This document shows positions 63,483 through 64,000 of a stretch of 64,000 nucleotides of DNA, one piece after another. This DNA is from Alteromonas macleodii ATCC 27126 (GTDB lineage: Bacteria; Pseudomonadota; Gammaproteobacteria; Enterobacterales; Alteromonadaceae). The notes beneath the pieces were generated by a model. It did not search any database. It had not been told where the DNA came from and saw nothing but the letters and a program-made list of their open reading frames with translations. The translations under genes were made by a program, and so were the position numbers. How positions within the stretch are numbered: the stretch's first letter is position 1; every line of letters begins with the position of its first letter. The stretch lies in the NCBI RefSeq assembly GCF_000172635.2, contig NC_018632.1, positions 2,480,001 to 2,544,000 of the forward strand, in the 5' to 3' direction.

Positions 63483-64000
63483 TACGCCTCAAAACTTTTG
63501 TTAAGCAAGAGCATTTTGAAAGCGCACTAAAGCCCACATCAACGTGGGCTTTTTTATTTCTAGCGGTTCAAAACCGTATCAGCGTTATTCTCATCTATTC
63601 GACCTTATTTAAAGTTAACTCCCTTACATTATTTATAGTTTCCACAGAATCAAGGATAATTAAAAACATCATTAAGAAATAAGAGAGAAAATATAACACA
63701 TGGAGAAGTAACGAATATTTAACTTATTAGCAACATTAGCAATTACCTGATTTAAAACAGCGACAAAACAACTATTATTCACGTTAAAAAAAGAAACCTT
63801 AATATACACGGTTTAAATTTACTCAGTTAGTGCAATATACGAGCAAAAACCTTCTAACTCAAAATTAATCAAGCAAATGAAACATAAGACGAAAACTGCT
63901 TAATAAGCGCCCTAAAAAGACACTTTTCGACCACATGGTCAATATAAAAACAATTATTGGGTATTATTAATACAAAACTTAAAAATATTAATTAAACCTA
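63483..64000. other. AT-rich tail with no gene seen
   Basis: After the mesD terminator the last 440 bases are strongly AT-rich. I see no open frame of useful length, RNA gene, repeat or operator in them. They may be the upstream region of a gene beyond the window. Confidence 0.6.
63529..63557 (+). terminator. Terminator after mesD
   Basis: Stem AAAGCCCAC / GTGGGCTTT (63529–63537 and 63544–63552) followed by T's. Confidence 0.9.

Noticed and set aside
1..64000. CRISPR arrays, tRNA or rRNA genes
   Set aside because: No regularly spaced repeat set, cloverleaf pattern or rRNA-like block was recognised when reading the intergenic regions; a covariance search would be the decisive test.

Overview
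The window looks like a chromosomal segment of a marine gammaproteobacterium of the order Alteromonadales, most likely Alteromonas or a close relative. This is inferred from gene order (ybfF–DUF2788–fldA–fur), from families typical of the group (DUF3718, DUF2189, a large zinc metalloprotease, a TonB-dependent receptor) and from the moderate, slightly AT-rich base composition. No rRNA, tRNA, CRISPR array, transposase, integrase or phage structural gene was recognised.

Layout. 1–6.4 kb: the 3' part of ETF-ubiquinone oxidoreductase, an H-NS family protein, the esterase ybfF, a small DUF2788 membrane protein, flavodoxin fldA, a chemotaxis receptor and fur. 6.4–9.9 kb: an oxoprolinase operon pxpA/pxpB/pxpC with a class IV aminotransferase coupled behind it. 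9.9–19.3 kb: an S1-domain protein, an OsmC protein and a three-gene RND efflux operon whose second pump gene carries a one-base frameshift. 19.3–26.8 kb: DUF3718 and DUF2189 proteins, alaA (also frameshifted), the two HD-domain nucleotide hydrolases yfbR and dgt, msrPQ and a YqaA-like membrane protein. 27–30 kb: a LexA-controlled SulA-like protein, a YchJ protein with a large insertion and a secreted alpha-amylase. 30–34.2 kb: a four-gene operon (histidine phosphatase, acyl-CoA dehydrogenase, APH-type kinase, quinone oxidoreductase) that resembles a split ACAD10/11 or Lva-type 4-hydroxyacyl-CoA pathway. 34.4–41.2 kb: TonB receptor, xdhC, a FrnE-like DsbA protein, an SGNH hydrolase and hemN.

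41.2–47.1 kb is a molybdenum block: moaB, moaC, moaD, moaE, modA, modB and modC on the minus strand, with a divergent moeB-like gene. It would supply the cofactor used by MsrP (24.6 kb) and by the XdhC client enzyme, which is not in the window. 48.3–51.3 kb is an accessory island. It holds a DUF5677-like gene, an HNH-type gene and a Phd/ParE toxin–antitoxin pair whose toxin has an amber codon, together with hairpin sites resembling integron attC sites and an inverted pair of longer repeats. 51.3–60.4 kb: a zinc metalloprotease, trhP (yegQ) with a YfhL-type ferredoxin, two PLP aminotransferases (one with a Tat signal) and a saccharopine-dehydrogenase-like reductase. 60.8–63.5 kb: a Rho-N domain protein, then mesX (DUF1852) and mesD, the oxygen-dependent, folate-independent methionine synthase pair. 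The last 440 bases are AT-rich with no gene seen.

The points most worth a second look are the mesX–mesD pair, the cassette-like island with its broken toxin, the split kinase/dehydrogenase operon, two single-base frameshifts 3.3 kb apart, a hexanucleotide repeat in the modA signal region, and FNR-like sites before hemN and trhP.
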